A stretch of 64,000 nucleotides of DNA from G965276765 sp965276825 (GCA_965276825.1 OZ255630.1:2046001-2110000); one strand, 5' to 3'; shown: positions 41,357-49,784, counted from the stretch's first letter. The notes: generated by a model not told the origin, from the letters alone. A program made the numbers and translations.

Positions 41357-41705
41357 CGCGCCAGTCTGGTCGCGCCCAGTCCGCTACGACACACGCATCG
41401 CAAGGACGCCCCGACGACGGTTGACCGACCGAGCTTCGGGGCTCTGGCCGACCCCCCACCGAAGGGGCGAGGGCGGGGGGCCGGTCCCAGAGCGGACCGC
41501 CGAAGGGGCAGCAACGGCGGCACGTCGAGCCTACCGCAACCCGTCGGGAACCAAACGGTGGGCCCGGGCGTCAGTCAGGACGTAGTGGCGGGCGCGACGC
41601 CCGACCCGGCCGCTACCATGCGCACGCGCGGGTCCGCCCACCGTGCGCCGTCGAACGTTCCCACGGCCCTCGCGGGCATCCTCACAGATCGAAGCAGATC
41701 AGCGC
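41357..41705. other. Divergent intergenic region, no gene supported
   Basis: 349 bp between the YceI and L,D-transpeptidase starts. Frames through it are Arg/Pro-rich and unrecognisable. It should hold both promoters; I see no convincing hexamer pair or long repeat. Confidence 0.4.
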
Positions 41706-42962
41706 ATGGCGACACCAGCCCACAGCAGGACGACGACGGGCTCCGGCGGACGCCGGGCCCTCTTCGTCGGCGCCACCGTTGCCACCGTGGCGCTCGTCGG
41801 CGGCGGCGCGGTCATCGCCCTGTCCACCTCGGGTCGCGGCGCGGCGTCGCCGGGGACGCCGAGCGGTGCCTCACCGGCGGGGAACCGTCACCGCGTCCCC
41901 GCCCGCCCACTGCCGCGGTTGGAGGTGACGACCATCTCGCCGTCGTCGTCCACCAAGGCCACGACCAGCACCCTCATCTCGGTGACCTTCTCCGCGGCGC
42001 CTTCGGTCACGTCCCCGACCCCGAGGCTCTCGCCGAGCGTGGCCGGGCACTGGGTCAGGTCCGGCGCCACCATGACCTTCCACCCGACCGCCGGACTGCT
42101 GCCCGACACCACGTTCCGGGTGCGGGTGCCCGGTGCGGTCCGCGCCAGGGAGGGTGACAGGTCGGTGAGCCTCGGCCGGGCGGTGACCCGGTCCTTCTCC
42201 GTCGGCGACGGCTCGCAGAGGCGGCTGCAGCAGCTGCTCGCCGAGCTGCACTACCTGCCACTGACCTTCGTCCCCCGCCCGACCGCCGCGACCGCGTCCA
42301 CCGCGACAGGCGGCATCACCACCACGGCCGTCACCGACGCCATCGCCACGGAGCCGACCCAGGCCGCCCACGTGACGACCGCGCCGGTCGTCGGGCGCTT
42401 CCGCTGGACCTCGTCGGCCGTGCCGTCATCGCTCCAGGCGCAGTGGTCGCCTGGTCGGGCCAACCTGGTCACCCGCGGCGCCGTCATGGCCTTCGAGGGC
42501 GACCGCGGCCTGGCCGTGGACGGGGTGGCGGGGCCCCAGGTGTGGGGGCAGCTGCGCACCGCGGTGGCCGCCCGCCAGACCGATCCGAGACCCTACAGCT
42601 ACCTCCTCGTGACCAAGTCGCTGCCCGAGCGCCTCGAGGTGTGGCAGGGCGGCACGATCGTCTACACCTCGCCGGCCAACACCGGCGTGCCGGGCGCAGA
42701 CACCACCGACGGCACCTTTGCGGTGACGACCCACGACGTCACCACGGAGATGAAGGGCACCAACGTGGACGGCACCAAGTACGACGACAAGAACATCCCC
42801 TACACGGCCTACTTCAACGGGGGTGACGCCATCCACGGCTACGTCCGCTCGTCCTACGGCTCCCCCCAGAGCAACGGCTGCGTCGAGCTGCCGGTCGCCA
42901 ACGCCGGGGCGGTCTTCGACTCCGGCGACGACTGGTACGGGACCCTCGTCAACGTCTCGTGA
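41706..42962 (+). CDS. L,D-transpeptidase (YkuD) with Ig-like and peptidoglycan-binding regions
   Basis: A 418-residue exported protein crosslinking peptidoglycan through 3-3 bonds. A signal or anchor helix (RALFVGATVATVALVGGGAV) is followed by a Thr/Ser-rich spacer and an Ig-like domain (LEVTTISPSSSTKATTSTLI through TFRVRVPGAVRAREGD). A degenerate peptidoglycan-binding segment (VTRGAVMAFEGDRGLAVDGV) precedes the catalytic YkuD domain, in which YTAYFNGGDAIHGYVRSSYG and SPQSNGCVELPVANAGAVFD carry the His and Cys. This architecture matches actinobacterial Ldt proteins. ATG 41706 is preferred over 41643 for its short N-terminus. Confidence 0.9.
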   Translation: MATPAHSRTTTGSGGRRALFVGATVATVALVGGGAVIALSTSGRGAASPGTPSGASPAGNRHRVPARPLPRLEVTTISPSSSTKATTSTLISVTFSAAPSVTSPTPRLSPSVAGHWVRSGATMTFHPTAGLLPDTTFRVRVPGAVRAREGDRSVSLGRAVTRSFSVGDGSQRRLQQLLAELHYLPLTFVPRPTAATASTATGGITTTAVTDAIATEPTQAAHVTTAPVVGRFRWTSSAVPSSLQAQWSPGRANLVTRGAVMAFEGDRGLAVDGVAGPQVWGQLRTAVAARQTDPRPYSYLLVTKSLPERLEVWQGGTIVYTSPANTGVPGADTTDGTFAVTTHDVTTEMKGTNVDGTKYDDKNIPYTAYFNGGDAIHGYVRSSYGSPQSNGCVELPVANAGAVFDSGDDWYGTLVNVS

Positions 42963-42970
42963 CGCGACGG

Positions 42971-43008
42971 GCGCCCGGCCCGGCGGAGGGATCCGCGGGA
43001 CCGGGCGC
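42971..43008. terminator. Hairpin between convergent ldt and sodN
   Basis: GCGCCCGG (42971-42978) pairs with CCGGGCGC (43001-43008); three further pairs follow after a one-base bulge. The stem lies between the stops of convergent genes, a typical place for a bidirectional terminator, but there is no T-tract on either side. Confidence 0.4.
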
Positions 43009-43026
43009 ACGCTCGGGGTGATGGGG

Positions 43027-43443
43027 TTACTTCTTGGTCTCCCAGAAGATCTTGTCGATCTCGGCGATGTGGCCGAGCAACCCGTCGGCCACCGAGGCGT
43101 CGGTCGACTTCTTGGTCTCGCCTGCGGCCTTGGTGGCCTTCCAGAACAGGTCGTGGAGCTGGGGGTACTTCTCCAGGTGCTCCGGCTTGAAGTAGTCGGT
43201 CCACAGCACCCAGAGGTGGTGCTTGACCAGCTCGGCTCGCTCCTCCTTGATGAGGACGGCCCGGGTCTTGAAGGTGGCGTCGTCCGACCCGTTGAACTTG
43301 TCGATGCACCCCTTGACGGACTCGGCCTCGATGCGGGCCTGCGCGGGGTCGTAGACGCCGCAGGGCAGGTCGCAGTGGGCGCTGACGGGCAGGGGACGGC
43401 CCCTGCTGTCGGCCAGGGTGAGCAAACGGGAAAGAACGGTCAT
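43027..43443 (-). CDS. sodN: Nickel superoxide dismutase precursor
   Basis: A 138-residue precursor of the hexameric Ni enzyme that removes superoxide. Residues 1-22 are the leader; the mature protein must start at His23 of HCDLPCGVYDPAQARIEAES, which gives the nickel hook (His1, Cys2, Cys6). The helical body follows (LIKEERAELVKHHLWVLWTD, EKYPQLHDLFWKATKAAG). ATG 43443 sits behind AAGGAG. Activation needs cleavage after Ala22, presumably by the divergently encoded protease at 43471. In Streptomyces sodN is nickel-regulated by Nur; I see no clear Nur box here. Confidence 0.96.
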   Translation of the reverse strand: MTVLSRLLTLADSRGRPLPVSAHCDLPCGVYDPAQARIEAESVKGCIDKFNGSDDATFKTRAVLIKEERAELVKHHLWVLWTDYFKPEHLEKYPQLHDLFWKATKAAGETKKSTDASVADGLLGHIAEIDKIFWETKK

Positions 43444-43470
43444 GACCGGTGACTCCTTCGTCATGGTGGT

Positions 43471-43917
43471 GTGCGCGTGAACCCTACCCACCACCTGCGT
43501 CGCCTGATCCTCGACCTCGGCGGGGCCGTCGGCCGGCTCGGTTGCTGGCGCCGGGTCGAGGTGGAGGGAGCCAGCATGCGGCCGGCGCTCGAGCCGGGCG
43601 ACCGGTTGCTCGTGACCGGGGTCGGGCGCGTGCGGCCCGGACGGATCGTCGCCCTGGCCGACCCGAGGGACGGCCGGATCCTCGTGAAGCGGGTGGCGGC
43701 CAGGGACCGGGCCGGCGTCGACGTCCGGGGGGACGACCCCGACGCCAGCACCGACAGCCGGACCTTCGGCCCGGTCGCGCCCGCCGCCATCCTCGGCGTG
43801 GCCGTCTATCGCTACGCGCCGGCCGACCGCGTCGGGCGCATCGACGGGATCCGCCGGGGGTCGCCTCCGGGCCGATGGCGGCACCGACGGGCGGGCGCGA
43901 GGACACGACCGCGCTGA
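43471..43917 (+). CDS. sodX: NiSOD maturation protease (S26 signal-peptidase family)
   Basis: A 148-residue serine/lysine protease of the S26 fold. The catalytic Ser is in RRVEVEGASMRPALEPGDRL, and the general-base Lys is in DGRILVKRVAARDRAGVDVR; GDDPDASTDSRTFGPVAPAA is the conserved S26 third box. The long membrane helix of ordinary signal peptidase I is missing, as in SodX. It lies divergently 27 bp from sodN, the standard pairing, so its expected target is the 22-residue SodN leader. GTG 43471 or 43477 may be the start. The C-terminal 25 residues are Arg-rich and overlap the next frame. Confidence 0.9.
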   Translation: MRVNPTHHLRRLILDLGGAVGRLGCWRRVEVEGASMRPALEPGDRLLVTGVGRVRPGRIVALADPRDGRILVKRVAARDRAGVDVRGDDPDASTDSRTFGPVAPAAILGVAVYRYAPADRVGRIDGIRRGSPPGRWRHRRAGARTRPR

Positions 43918-44236
43918 TCCACGTCCCGGCCGCCGGGCCCGCCGAGCCAGCCGACGTGCGGGTCCGGCGCAGCGACGTCGACGAGTGGGGCCGCTCCGAA
44001 CGGACCAGGGCCAGGATCCGCCGCCTGTACGACCCGGTCTACCGGCGGTGGTTCCGCGCCGAGTGGGAGGGCCTCGACCGGATCCCCTTACCTCGACGAC
44101 ACCGCGGGAGCGGTCCACCGCCTGGCCGAGCGACGCCGGCTCAGGAGGTCGGTGGGGTCCGAGCCCACCTACCGCTACCAGAGCGACGTGGGGGCGTTCT
44201 TCCGCCACTCGCCCGCCGTCGTCCGGCCCGCCTGAC
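43875..44236 (+). pseudogene. Chimeric remnant: acyltransferase N-terminus joined to an unrelated C-terminus
   Basis: From ATG 43875 the frame gives VRRSDVDEWGRSERTRARIR and RLYDPVYRRWFRAEWEGLDR, the N-terminal segment of PlsC-like lysophospholipid acyltransferases, up to about 44090. The acyltransferase core (HX4D) is absent. After that, coding quality passes to another frame: YLDDTAGAVHRLAERRRLRR then SEPTYRYQSDVGAFFRHSPA, stopping at 44236; its family is unknown to me. The two pieces look like a deletion junction. It overlaps the 3' end of sodX by 43 bp, so the sodX tail may also be affected. Confidence 0.6.
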
Positions 44237-44254
44237 CTGGCCGGGTCAGCGGGG

Positions 44255-44902
44255 TCAGTCCCGGTCGTGCGGCTCGACCCAGGCGTGGAGCAGCTCCGTG
44301 CCCCGCTGGTCCCAGTCCTCGCCGGTGATGGCGTAGCGGACGTGGTCCTCCCACACCCCGTTGATCTCCAGGTACCGCAGCGCCACGCCCTCGTCGCGCA
44401 GGCCGATCTTCTCGGCCACCCGCCGGCTGGCCGCGTTGCGGGGGATGATCGATGCCTGCAGGCGGTGCAGGGCGAGCTCCTCGAAGGCGAAGCGGCACAG
44501 CACGACGAACGCCTCCGGCGTGTAGCCGTGCCCGGCCATGGCCTGGTCGATCCAGTAGCCGACGTAGGCGTTCTGGTAGGGCCCGCGCTGCACCGACGAC
44601 AGGTTGATCTCGCCGGAGAACCGGCCGCCGACGAAGATGCCGAACCCGTAGCCGGTGCCGAGTTGGCGCTCGCGCTCGCGCGCCCCGCACCGGGCGGCGA
44701 ACACTCGCCGGTCGGCGGTGGCGTCCGGCTGCCCCGGCAGCGGTCGCGGCTCCCACTTGACCAGCCAGTCGCGGGCGCTCCTGCGCACGTCGCGCCACGC
44801 GTCGAAGTCGCCGATCACGACCGGTCGCAGGGTCACCCTCCGCCCCGTGAGCTCGATCGTCGTGCTCCGGTGCGCCCCCCAGCTCATCGGTCCACCATCC
44901 AC
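44255..44902 (-). CDS. GNAT-family N-acetyltransferase (RimJ-like)
   Basis: A 215-residue acetyltransferase. Motifs are TIELTGRRVTLRPVVIGDFD, GYGFGIFVGGRFSGEINLSS (beta strands), YWIDQAMAGHGYTPEAFVVL (acetyl-CoA loop, variant Q/R-x-x-G-x-G/A), and LHRLQASIIPRNAASRRVAE with KIGLRDEGVALRYLEING. It resembles RimJ/RimL ribosomal-protein acetyltransferases; the actual acceptor may be a protein N-terminus or a small amine. Start may be 44902 or ATG 44887. The opposite pseudogene ends 18 bp away, convergent. Confidence 0.88.
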   Translation of the reverse strand: MDGGPMSWGAHRSTTIELTGRRVTLRPVVIGDFDAWRDVRRSARDWLVKWEPRPLPGQPDATADRRVFAARCGARERERQLGTGYGFGIFVGGRFSGEINLSSVQRGPYQNAYVGYWIDQAMAGHGYTPEAFVVLCRFAFEELALHRLQASIIPRNAASRRVAEKIGLRDEGVALRYLEINGVWEDHVRYAITGEDWDQRGTELLHAWVEPHDRD

Positions 44903-44957
44903 GGGACGGCGGACCGCGAGCAGACGCAGAGCTCATGGTGAGCGCGCCGAGGCGCGC

Positions 44958-46037
44958 TCACCGGCCAAGGACCTCGGCCAGCGCAGCGAGCAGCAGGGTG
45001 ACGTTGCGCCGTCGAGCGGTGTGGCCCATGCAGCCGATCCGCCAGACCTTGCCGGCCCAGGCCCCGACGCCCCCGCCGATCTCGATGTCGTAGTCGTCGA
45101 GCAGCCGGCGTCGGACGGTCGCGTCGTCGGCCCCTTCGGGCACGAGGACCGTCGTCAGCTGGGGCAGGCGGTGGCCAGCGGTCGCCCACAGCCGCAGCCC
45201 GAGCTTCTCCAGCCCGGCGTGCAGGGCCGCGCCGCACGCCGCGTGACGGGCCCACGACGCCTCCAGCCCCTCGTCGAGCAGCGCGCCGAGGGCGCCGTGG
45301 AGCGACGTGATCATGGCGATCGGCGCGGTGTGGTGGTAAGCCCGGGTCGAGCCGGCCGTGTAGCGGCCGATCATCCCGAGGTCGAGATACCAGCTCTGCG
45401 GGCGCTCGATCCTGCGCGCCCAGGCCCGGTCCGACATGGTGAACGGGGCCAGACCGGGCGCCACCCCCAGGCACTTCTGGGTGCCGCTGTAGGCCACGTC
45501 CACGCCCCAGTCGTCGATGTGGACGGGGATCCCACCGAGGGACGTCACGCAGTCCGCGAGGACGAGCGCGCCCTGCTTGCCGGCGGCCACCGCGGCCACG
45601 TCGTTCTCCACGCCCGTGGAGGTTTCGGCGTGGACCACCGCGATCAGGTCGGGGGAGGGATGGGCGGCGAGCACGGCGCCAGGATCGATCGGGGTGCCCC
45701 AGGGGGCGTCGACGCGCACCACGTCGGCGCCGGCGCGCGCCGCCACGTCGCACATCCGCTCGCCGAAGAGGCCGTTGACCGCCACGACCACCGTCGACCC
45801 GGGGCCGACCAGGTTGACGAAGGCGGCCTCCATGCCCGCCGACCCCGTGCCCGACACCGGGAGGGTCACCGCGTTGGACGTGCCCCAGACGGTGCGCAGC
45901 CGGTCGCAGGTCTCGTCGAGCAGGGCCAGAAAGGCCGGGTCGAGGTGCCCGAGCAGCGGCCGGGTCAGCCCGGCGGTCGCCTCCGGGTAGGGATTGCAGG
46001 GCCCGGGGCCCATGAGGATGCGATCAGGGACCACCAT
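44958..46037 (-). CDS. Class V aminotransferase (alanine-glyoxylate type)
   Basis: A 359-residue PLP enzyme of the AGXT/serine-pyruvate aminotransferase family. Motifs are RILMGPGPCNPYPEATAGLT, LPVSGTGSAGMEAAFVNLVG (PLP phosphate loop), LIAVVHAETSTGVENDVAAV, LVLADCVTSLGGIPVHIDDW (Asp binding pyridine N), and the Lys segment DVAYSGTQKCLGVAPGLAPF. Likely reaction is glyoxylate plus alanine or serine giving glycine and a keto acid; a role with the glyoxylate made by the CoA-ester lyase is possible but only by inference. It begins 10 bp before the ppx stop in the same direction. Confidence 0.92.
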   Translation of the reverse strand: MVVPDRILMGPGPCNPYPEATAGLTRPLLGHLDPAFLALLDETCDRLRTVWGTSNAVTLPVSGTGSAGMEAAFVNLVGPGSTVVVAVNGLFGERMCDVAARAGADVVRVDAPWGTPIDPGAVLAAHPSPDLIAVVHAETSTGVENDVAAVAAGKQGALVLADCVTSLGGIPVHIDDWGVDVAYSGTQKCLGVAPGLAPFTMSDRAWARRIERPQSWYLDLGMIGRYTAGSTRAYHHTAPIAMITSLHGALGALLDEGLEASWARHAACGAALHAGLEKLGLRLWATAGHRLPQLTTVLVPEGADDATVRRRLLDDYDIEIGGGVGAWAGKVWRIGCMGHTARRRNVTLLLAALAEVLGR

Positions 46038-46047
46038 GACCGGGATG

Positions 46048-46995
46048 CTACCGATCGGGCCCGGCGAGGGTCATGGCCAGACCGTCGAGGATGTCGGCCT
46101 CGGAGACCAGGCAGGCGTCGAGGCCGAAGTGGGCCATCAGCGTGTCCAGCACGACCAGGCCACCGACGATGACGTCGGCCCGCGCCTCCTCCATGCCGGG
46201 CCGGAGGCGACGCCGGTCGGCGTCGAGCGCGGACAGCTCGACGACGAGCGCAGACACGGTCGCTCCCCGCAGGACGTGGTGGTGGACGAGGTCACGGTCG
46301 TAGCGGTCGAGGCGCAGGTCGAGCGAAGCCGCCGCGGCGACGGTGCCGGCCAGACCGACGAGCCGGGCGGCACGCGCCAGCACCGGCGCCTCGCCGACGG
46401 CCGAGTCGAGCTGGCTCTCGACGTGGGCGCGGGCGGCGTCGAGCTCCTCGGGCCACGGCGGGTCGTGGGCCAGGAACCGCTCGGTGAGGCGCACACAGCC
46501 CACGTCCAGCGACCGCACGGCCGCAGGGCGCCCCGGGGGGCCGACGGCGAGCTCGGTCGAACCCCCACCGATGTCTGCGACCAGCCACGGGCCCGGATCG
46601 GCGACGAGCTCCGCGGTCGCGCCGGCGAAGCTGAGCCGCCCCTCCTCCTCGCCGGTCAACACCTCGAGGGGCACCCCGATGGCCGCGGCCGCCGGCAAGA
46701 GGAACGCCTCGTTGTTGGTGGCGTCCCTCGCCGCCGACGTCGCCGTGGCCCTGACCCGCTCGACGCTGTGCACGTCGAGCACCTCCCGGTAGTCGCGCAG
46801 GACCGACACGGTGCGCTCGATGGCGTCAGGTGCGAGGGCGCCGGTGCGGTCGACCCCCTGGCCGAGCCGGGTGATGGTCATGCGCCGCTCGACGGTGCGA
46901 CCGGCGGTGGTGGCGACCAGGAGCCGGGTCGAGTTGGTACCGCAGTCGACGGCCGCGACGATCCCATCGGGCGATGCCGGTCCGCGCATCCCCAC
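46048..46995 (-). CDS. ppx: Ppx/GppA-family phosphatase
   Basis: A 315-residue exopolyphosphatase-type actin-like ATPase. The first phosphate loop is VAAVDCGTNSTRLLVATTAG, the second is PWLVADIGGGSTELAVGP, with VRATATSAARDATNNEAFLL and EVLTGEEEGRLSFAGA between and RLVGLAGTVAAAASL after. Short length (about 315, without the C-terminal HD domain) is the actinobacterial Ppx form, acting on polyphosphate, pppGpp or both. Its position next to DUF501 and near ftsB-eno-mazG-mfd matches the M. tuberculosis ppx2 locus. Confidence 0.92.
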   Translation of the reverse strand: MGMRGPASPDGIVAAVDCGTNSTRLLVATTAGRTVERRMTITRLGQGVDRTGALAPDAIERTVSVLRDYREVLDVHSVERVRATATSAARDATNNEAFLLPAAAAIGVPLEVLTGEEEGRLSFAGATAELVADPGPWLVADIGGGSTELAVGPPGRPAAVRSLDVGCVRLTERFLAHDPPWPEELDAARAHVESQLDSAVGEAPVLARAARLVGLAGTVAAAASLDLRLDRYDRDLVHHHVLRGATVSALVVELSALDADRRRLRPGMEEARADVIVGGLVVLDTLMAHFGLDACLVSEADILDGLAMTLAGPDR

Positions 46996-47010
46996 AGCCT
47001 GCCACGGCGC

Positions 47011-47502
47011 TCAGCCGCCGTTGCCGGCCAGGGCGTCGGCGACCCACGTCCCGACCGGGTCGTCACCGCCGGCGAGATACCAGGCGTAGTGGGCGTGGAG
47101 GCACTTCACGCCCTTCCTGGCCCCGCCGACCCCGCCGGTCGGCCGGGGCCCGGTCCATCCCGCCGGCATGGCCGACTCCCGCTCGACCGCATACCGCCGG
47201 TGGGCGGCCTCGAGCAGACCGGCGTCGACCGCGGCCTCGGCCGTGCGCACCCCGCCGGCGGCCTCGATGCGGTCGACCGCCCTGCGCACCACCGGGTCGA
47301 TCAACCAGAACCGGGTGGGCATCGGCGTGCCGTCCTCGAGCAGGGGCGCGTTTCGGATCACTGCGGGCGCGCCGTCGCCGCCGCGCACCACGACGTCGAA
47401 GCTCCCGCGTGGTCGACGACCGAGGAGCTCTGCCACCCGCCGGACGTCCGCTTCCCGACCGGGTCCGGCGCCCGGGTCGCGCCCGGAGGTCACGGGCCGC
47501 AC
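47011..47502 (-). CDS. DUF501 family protein
   Basis: A 163-residue protein. Family marks are DVRRVAELLGRRPRGSFDVV, APAVIRNAPLLEDGTPMPTR, FWLIDPVVRRAVDRIEAAGG and the C-terminal KGVKCLHAHYAWYLAGGDDP, with VGTWVADAL. The Cys and His of VKCLHAHYA are strictly conserved in the family, but no activity is established. It normally lies immediately downstream of the ftsB/divIC-like gene. Here that neighbour is 8.6 kb away, the cox operon being in between. Start is a GTG at 47502. Confidence 0.92.
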   Translation of the reverse strand: MRPVTSGRDPGAGPGREADVRRVAELLGRRPRGSFDVVVRGGDGAPAVIRNAPLLEDGTPMPTRFWLIDPVVRRAVDRIEAAGGVRTAEAAVDAGLLEAAHRRYAVERESAMPAGWTGPRPTGGVGGARKGVKCLHAHYAWYLAGGDDPVGTWVADALAGNGG

Positions 47503-47521
47503 CGGTCTACGGCCGCCCGGC

Positions 47522-48400
47522 TCACCTCCGCCGGCGGCGACCGATGAGCAGCAGCAGGAGGAGGGCGCCGACGCCGCCGAGGACAGGTACCAGGCGCTTG
47601 GCCACGGAGCCGCCGGCGGCGTCGAGGAGGTCGACCGGGTCCGGCTCGGGGCTGTCGATCCGCCGCACCGCAGGGCGGGTCGCCGCGGCGGCCGTGTCCG
47701 CGGCCACGGAAGGGGCGGTGGTGGGCTCGGCCCCGGGAGGGGCGGTGTCGGACGGAGCCTCGGGGACCATCGCTCCCGGGCTCACCGCGGCGGCGTCGGC
47801 GGCGGGCTCGGCGGGTGCTCCCGCGCCGGGCGAGGTCCCGGCGGCCTCGGCCGCCCGGCCGGCGTGCTCACCGGCATCGGACGCGGCCGGCTCGGCCCCG
47901 GCGGTGGCCGGCACCGGCTCGGCGGCGGTGCTCGGAGCGGAAGTCTTCGGAGCGTCGCCCTTCTGCAGGTCGGCCTCGAGGGCCTCGACGAACTGCCCGA
48001 TCAGCTTGGCGCTCACGTCGGCCAGCACGCCCCGGCCGAACTGCGCCACCTTGCCGGTGATCGTGAGGTCGGTGACGACCTTGACCCTGGTGCCGTCACC
48101 GTCGGCCGCGAGGGTCGCGGTGATGGTGGCGCTGGCGTTGCCCTGGCCCCTGGTGTCGCGCCCTGACGCCCTGAGGACCACGCGACCAGCCGACTCGTCG
48201 CGCTCCTGGAAGCTGGCGGTCCCCTTGTACTGCGCCGTGATCGGTCCGACCTTGACCTTGACGAGGCCGCGGAAGTCGTCACCTTCGATCTCCTGGAGCT
48301 GCGCCCCGGGGAGCATGGGGGCGATGCGCTCGACGTCGGTCAGCACCGCGAAGGCGGTCGGGGGCGGTGCGCTCACTAGGAAGTCGTTGGTCAATTCCAT
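47522..48400 (-). CDS. coxG: CoxG-like SRPBCC protein with C-terminal membrane anchor
   Basis: A 292-residue protein. Residues 1-145 form the SRPBCC domain of CoxG: ELTNDFLVSAPPPTAFAVLT, VERIAPMLPGAQLQEIEGDD, VKVKVGPITAQYKGTASFQE and AQFGRGVLADVSAKLIGQFV. About 100 residues of Ala/Pro/Glu-rich linker follow, then a single C-terminal helix VAKRLVPVLGGVGALLLLLL and an Arg cluster. CoxG is known to help attach CO dehydrogenase to the membrane, possibly delivering quinone. ATG 48400 overlaps the previous gene's stop by 10 bp. It is the last gene of the cox operon. Confidence 0.9.
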   Translation of the reverse strand: MELTNDFLVSAPPPTAFAVLTDVERIAPMLPGAQLQEIEGDDFRGLVKVKVGPITAQYKGTASFQERDESAGRVVLRASGRDTRGQGNASATITATLAADGDGTRVKVVTDLTITGKVAQFGRGVLADVSAKLIGQFVEALEADLQKGDAPKTSAPSTAAEPVPATAGAEPAASDAGEHAGRAAEAAGTSPGAGAPAEPAADAAAVSPGAMVPEAPSDTAPPGAEPTTAPSVAADTAAAATRPAVRRIDSPEPDPVDLLDAAGGSVAKRLVPVLGGVGALLLLLLIGRRRRR

Positions 48401-48954
48401 CGGCTGAGGTCCTCCAGGGTGTCGATGTCGCCGGGATCCCCGGCGCACGGTACTTCGGTCACGATCTCCGGGCGGCGGCGCATGACCACGCGGGCGCCCT
48501 CGTCGCCGGTGGACGGGAGCAGCGACCACACGGAGGCTGCGAGGCGCACCGGATTGCGCCTCGAGCCAGCGTAGGTCGCCACGGCGACGGGTGAAGGGCT
48601 CGCCGCCACGGCCCGCCACGCCGACGCCGGGATGCCCGGCTGGTCGCCGAGGCCGACGACCAGCGCGTCGAGCGCATGGCGACGGGCGGCGTCGACGGCC
48701 ACGGTCAGCGAGGTGGACTGGCCGTCGGCCCACACCGGATTGGGCAGGACCTCGACGCCGTCGGGCACGGCGTCACCGATGTCGGCGGCCCCCGCCACGA
48801 CCCATGTCTGGTCGAGGCCTGCGTCGAGCGCGGCCTGCAGGGCCCACGTCACGACCGGTCGACCCCGCCACAGCGACAGGAGCTTGTGGGTGCCGTCGGG
48901 GGCGACGAAGCGGCTGCCCGCCCCGGCGGCGAGGACGACGGCGGCGATGGTCAC
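48391..48954 (-). CDS. MobA-like nucleotidyltransferase for molybdenum cofactor
   Basis: A 187-residue protein of the MobA/MocA fold from GTG 48954. The nucleotide loop is VTIAAVVLAAGAGSRFVAPD with THKLLSLWRGRPVVTWALQA, and DALVVGLGDQPGIPASAWRA carries the metal Asp of GDQP. The final GDPGDIDTLEDLSRW is the usual ending. MocA-type enzymes attach CMP to the molybdopterin cofactor used by CO dehydrogenase-type hydroxylases, which fits its place in the operon. It overlaps the XdhC-like gene by 4 bp (48951-48954). Confidence 0.9.
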   Translation of the reverse strand: MTIAAVVLAAGAGSRFVAPDGTHKLLSLWRGRPVVTWALQAALDAGLDQTWVVAGAADIGDAVPDGVEVLPNPVWADGQSTSLTVAVDAARRHALDALVVGLGDQPGIPASAWRAVAASPSPVAVATYAGSRRNPVRLAASVWSLLPSTGDEGARVVMRRRPEIVTEVPCAGDPGDIDTLEDLSRWN

Positions 48955-49784
48955 CCGCTCGGGGCCTGCGCCGACTCCACGTCGTCGTGGATGGGCCCGT
49001 CGGCGTCGCGGAGCGACGGCGCGATCCGGCCGGTGCGCGTGGCGATGATCTCCGCGCAGATCGACACCGCGGTCTCCTCCGGGGTGCGGGCGCCGATGTC
49101 GAGGCCGACCGGGGCCATGACCCGGGCCAGGCCGGCGTCGTCGACCCCGGCTTCGCGCAGGCGCACGTCGCGCTCGTCGGAGGTGCGACGCGAGCCCATG
49201 GCGCCGAGGTAGCCCACCTCGGTGGCCAGAGCGCCGACGATGGCGGGCACGTCGAACTTGGGGTCGTGGGTGAGCACGCACACCGCATCGCGGGGGCCGA
49301 GGCCGGCGCCGATGTCGGCCAGATGCCTGTCGGGCCAGGACACCACGACCTCGTCGGCCATGGGAAATCTGGCCCGCGTCGCGAACACCGGCCTGGCGTC
49401 GCAGACGGTGACCCGGTACCCGAGCACCTTGGCCACCCTGGCCAGGGCGGCGGTGAAGTCGACCGCCCCGAAGATCACCATCTGGGGGGGTGGGGCGAAG
49501 GACTCGATGAACACCGAGACCTCCCGCTCGCGCGCCTCGCCGTGGCGGCCGTAGTGGCGGGTGACGCTCAGGCCGGCGGCCAGCTCCCCGAGGGCGTCGC
49601 GGGTGACGACCCGATCCAGACCAGGGTCGCCGAGGGAGCCGGACACCACCGGGTCCGAGCCGGGGCGCACCACCAGCTTGGCCGCGAACAACTCGTCGAG
49701 GCCGTCGACGACCTCCACCAGGGCGACGGGCTCCTCGGCCCGGAGCGCCCCGGCCAGCAGCTCGAAGAGGGGTCCGTCTACCAC
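48951..49784 (-). CDS. XdhC/CoxI family protein with Rossmann domain
   Basis: A 277-residue protein from GTG 49784. The N-terminal XdhC segment is short (DGPLFELLAGALRAEEPVAL, VVDGLDELFAAKLVVRPGSD); the C-terminal Rossmann domain contains PPPQMVIFGAVDFTAALARV, YRVTVCDARPVFATRARFPM, DAVCVLTHDPKFDVPAIVGA and VGYLGAMGSRRTSDERDVRL. Family role is insertion or sulfuration of the molybdenum cofactor in hydroxylases. The glycine loop reads FGAVDFTAAL, where GAGDHxxAL is common, so the nucleotide-binding site is variant. It overlaps the small XdhC gene by 7 bp and MobA by 4 bp. Confidence 0.9.
   Translation of the reverse strand: MVDGPLFELLAGALRAEEPVALVEVVDGLDELFAAKLVVRPGSDPVVSGSLGDPGLDRVVTRDALGELAAGLSVTRHYGRHGEAREREVSVFIESFAPPPQMVIFGAVDFTAALARVAKVLGYRVTVCDARPVFATRARFPMADEVVVSWPDRHLADIGAGLGPRDAVCVLTHDPKFDVPAIVGALATEVGYLGAMGSRRTSDERDVRLREAGVDDAGLARVMAPVGLDIGARTPEETAVSICAEIIATRTGRIAPSLRDADGPIHDDVESAQAPSG

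Noticed and set aside
43485..44336. Long plus-strand frame overlapping sodX in another register
   Set aside because: sodX has the S26 catalytic residues in its own frame; the alternative is Arg-rich noise apart from the acyltransferase-like segment reported from 43875.
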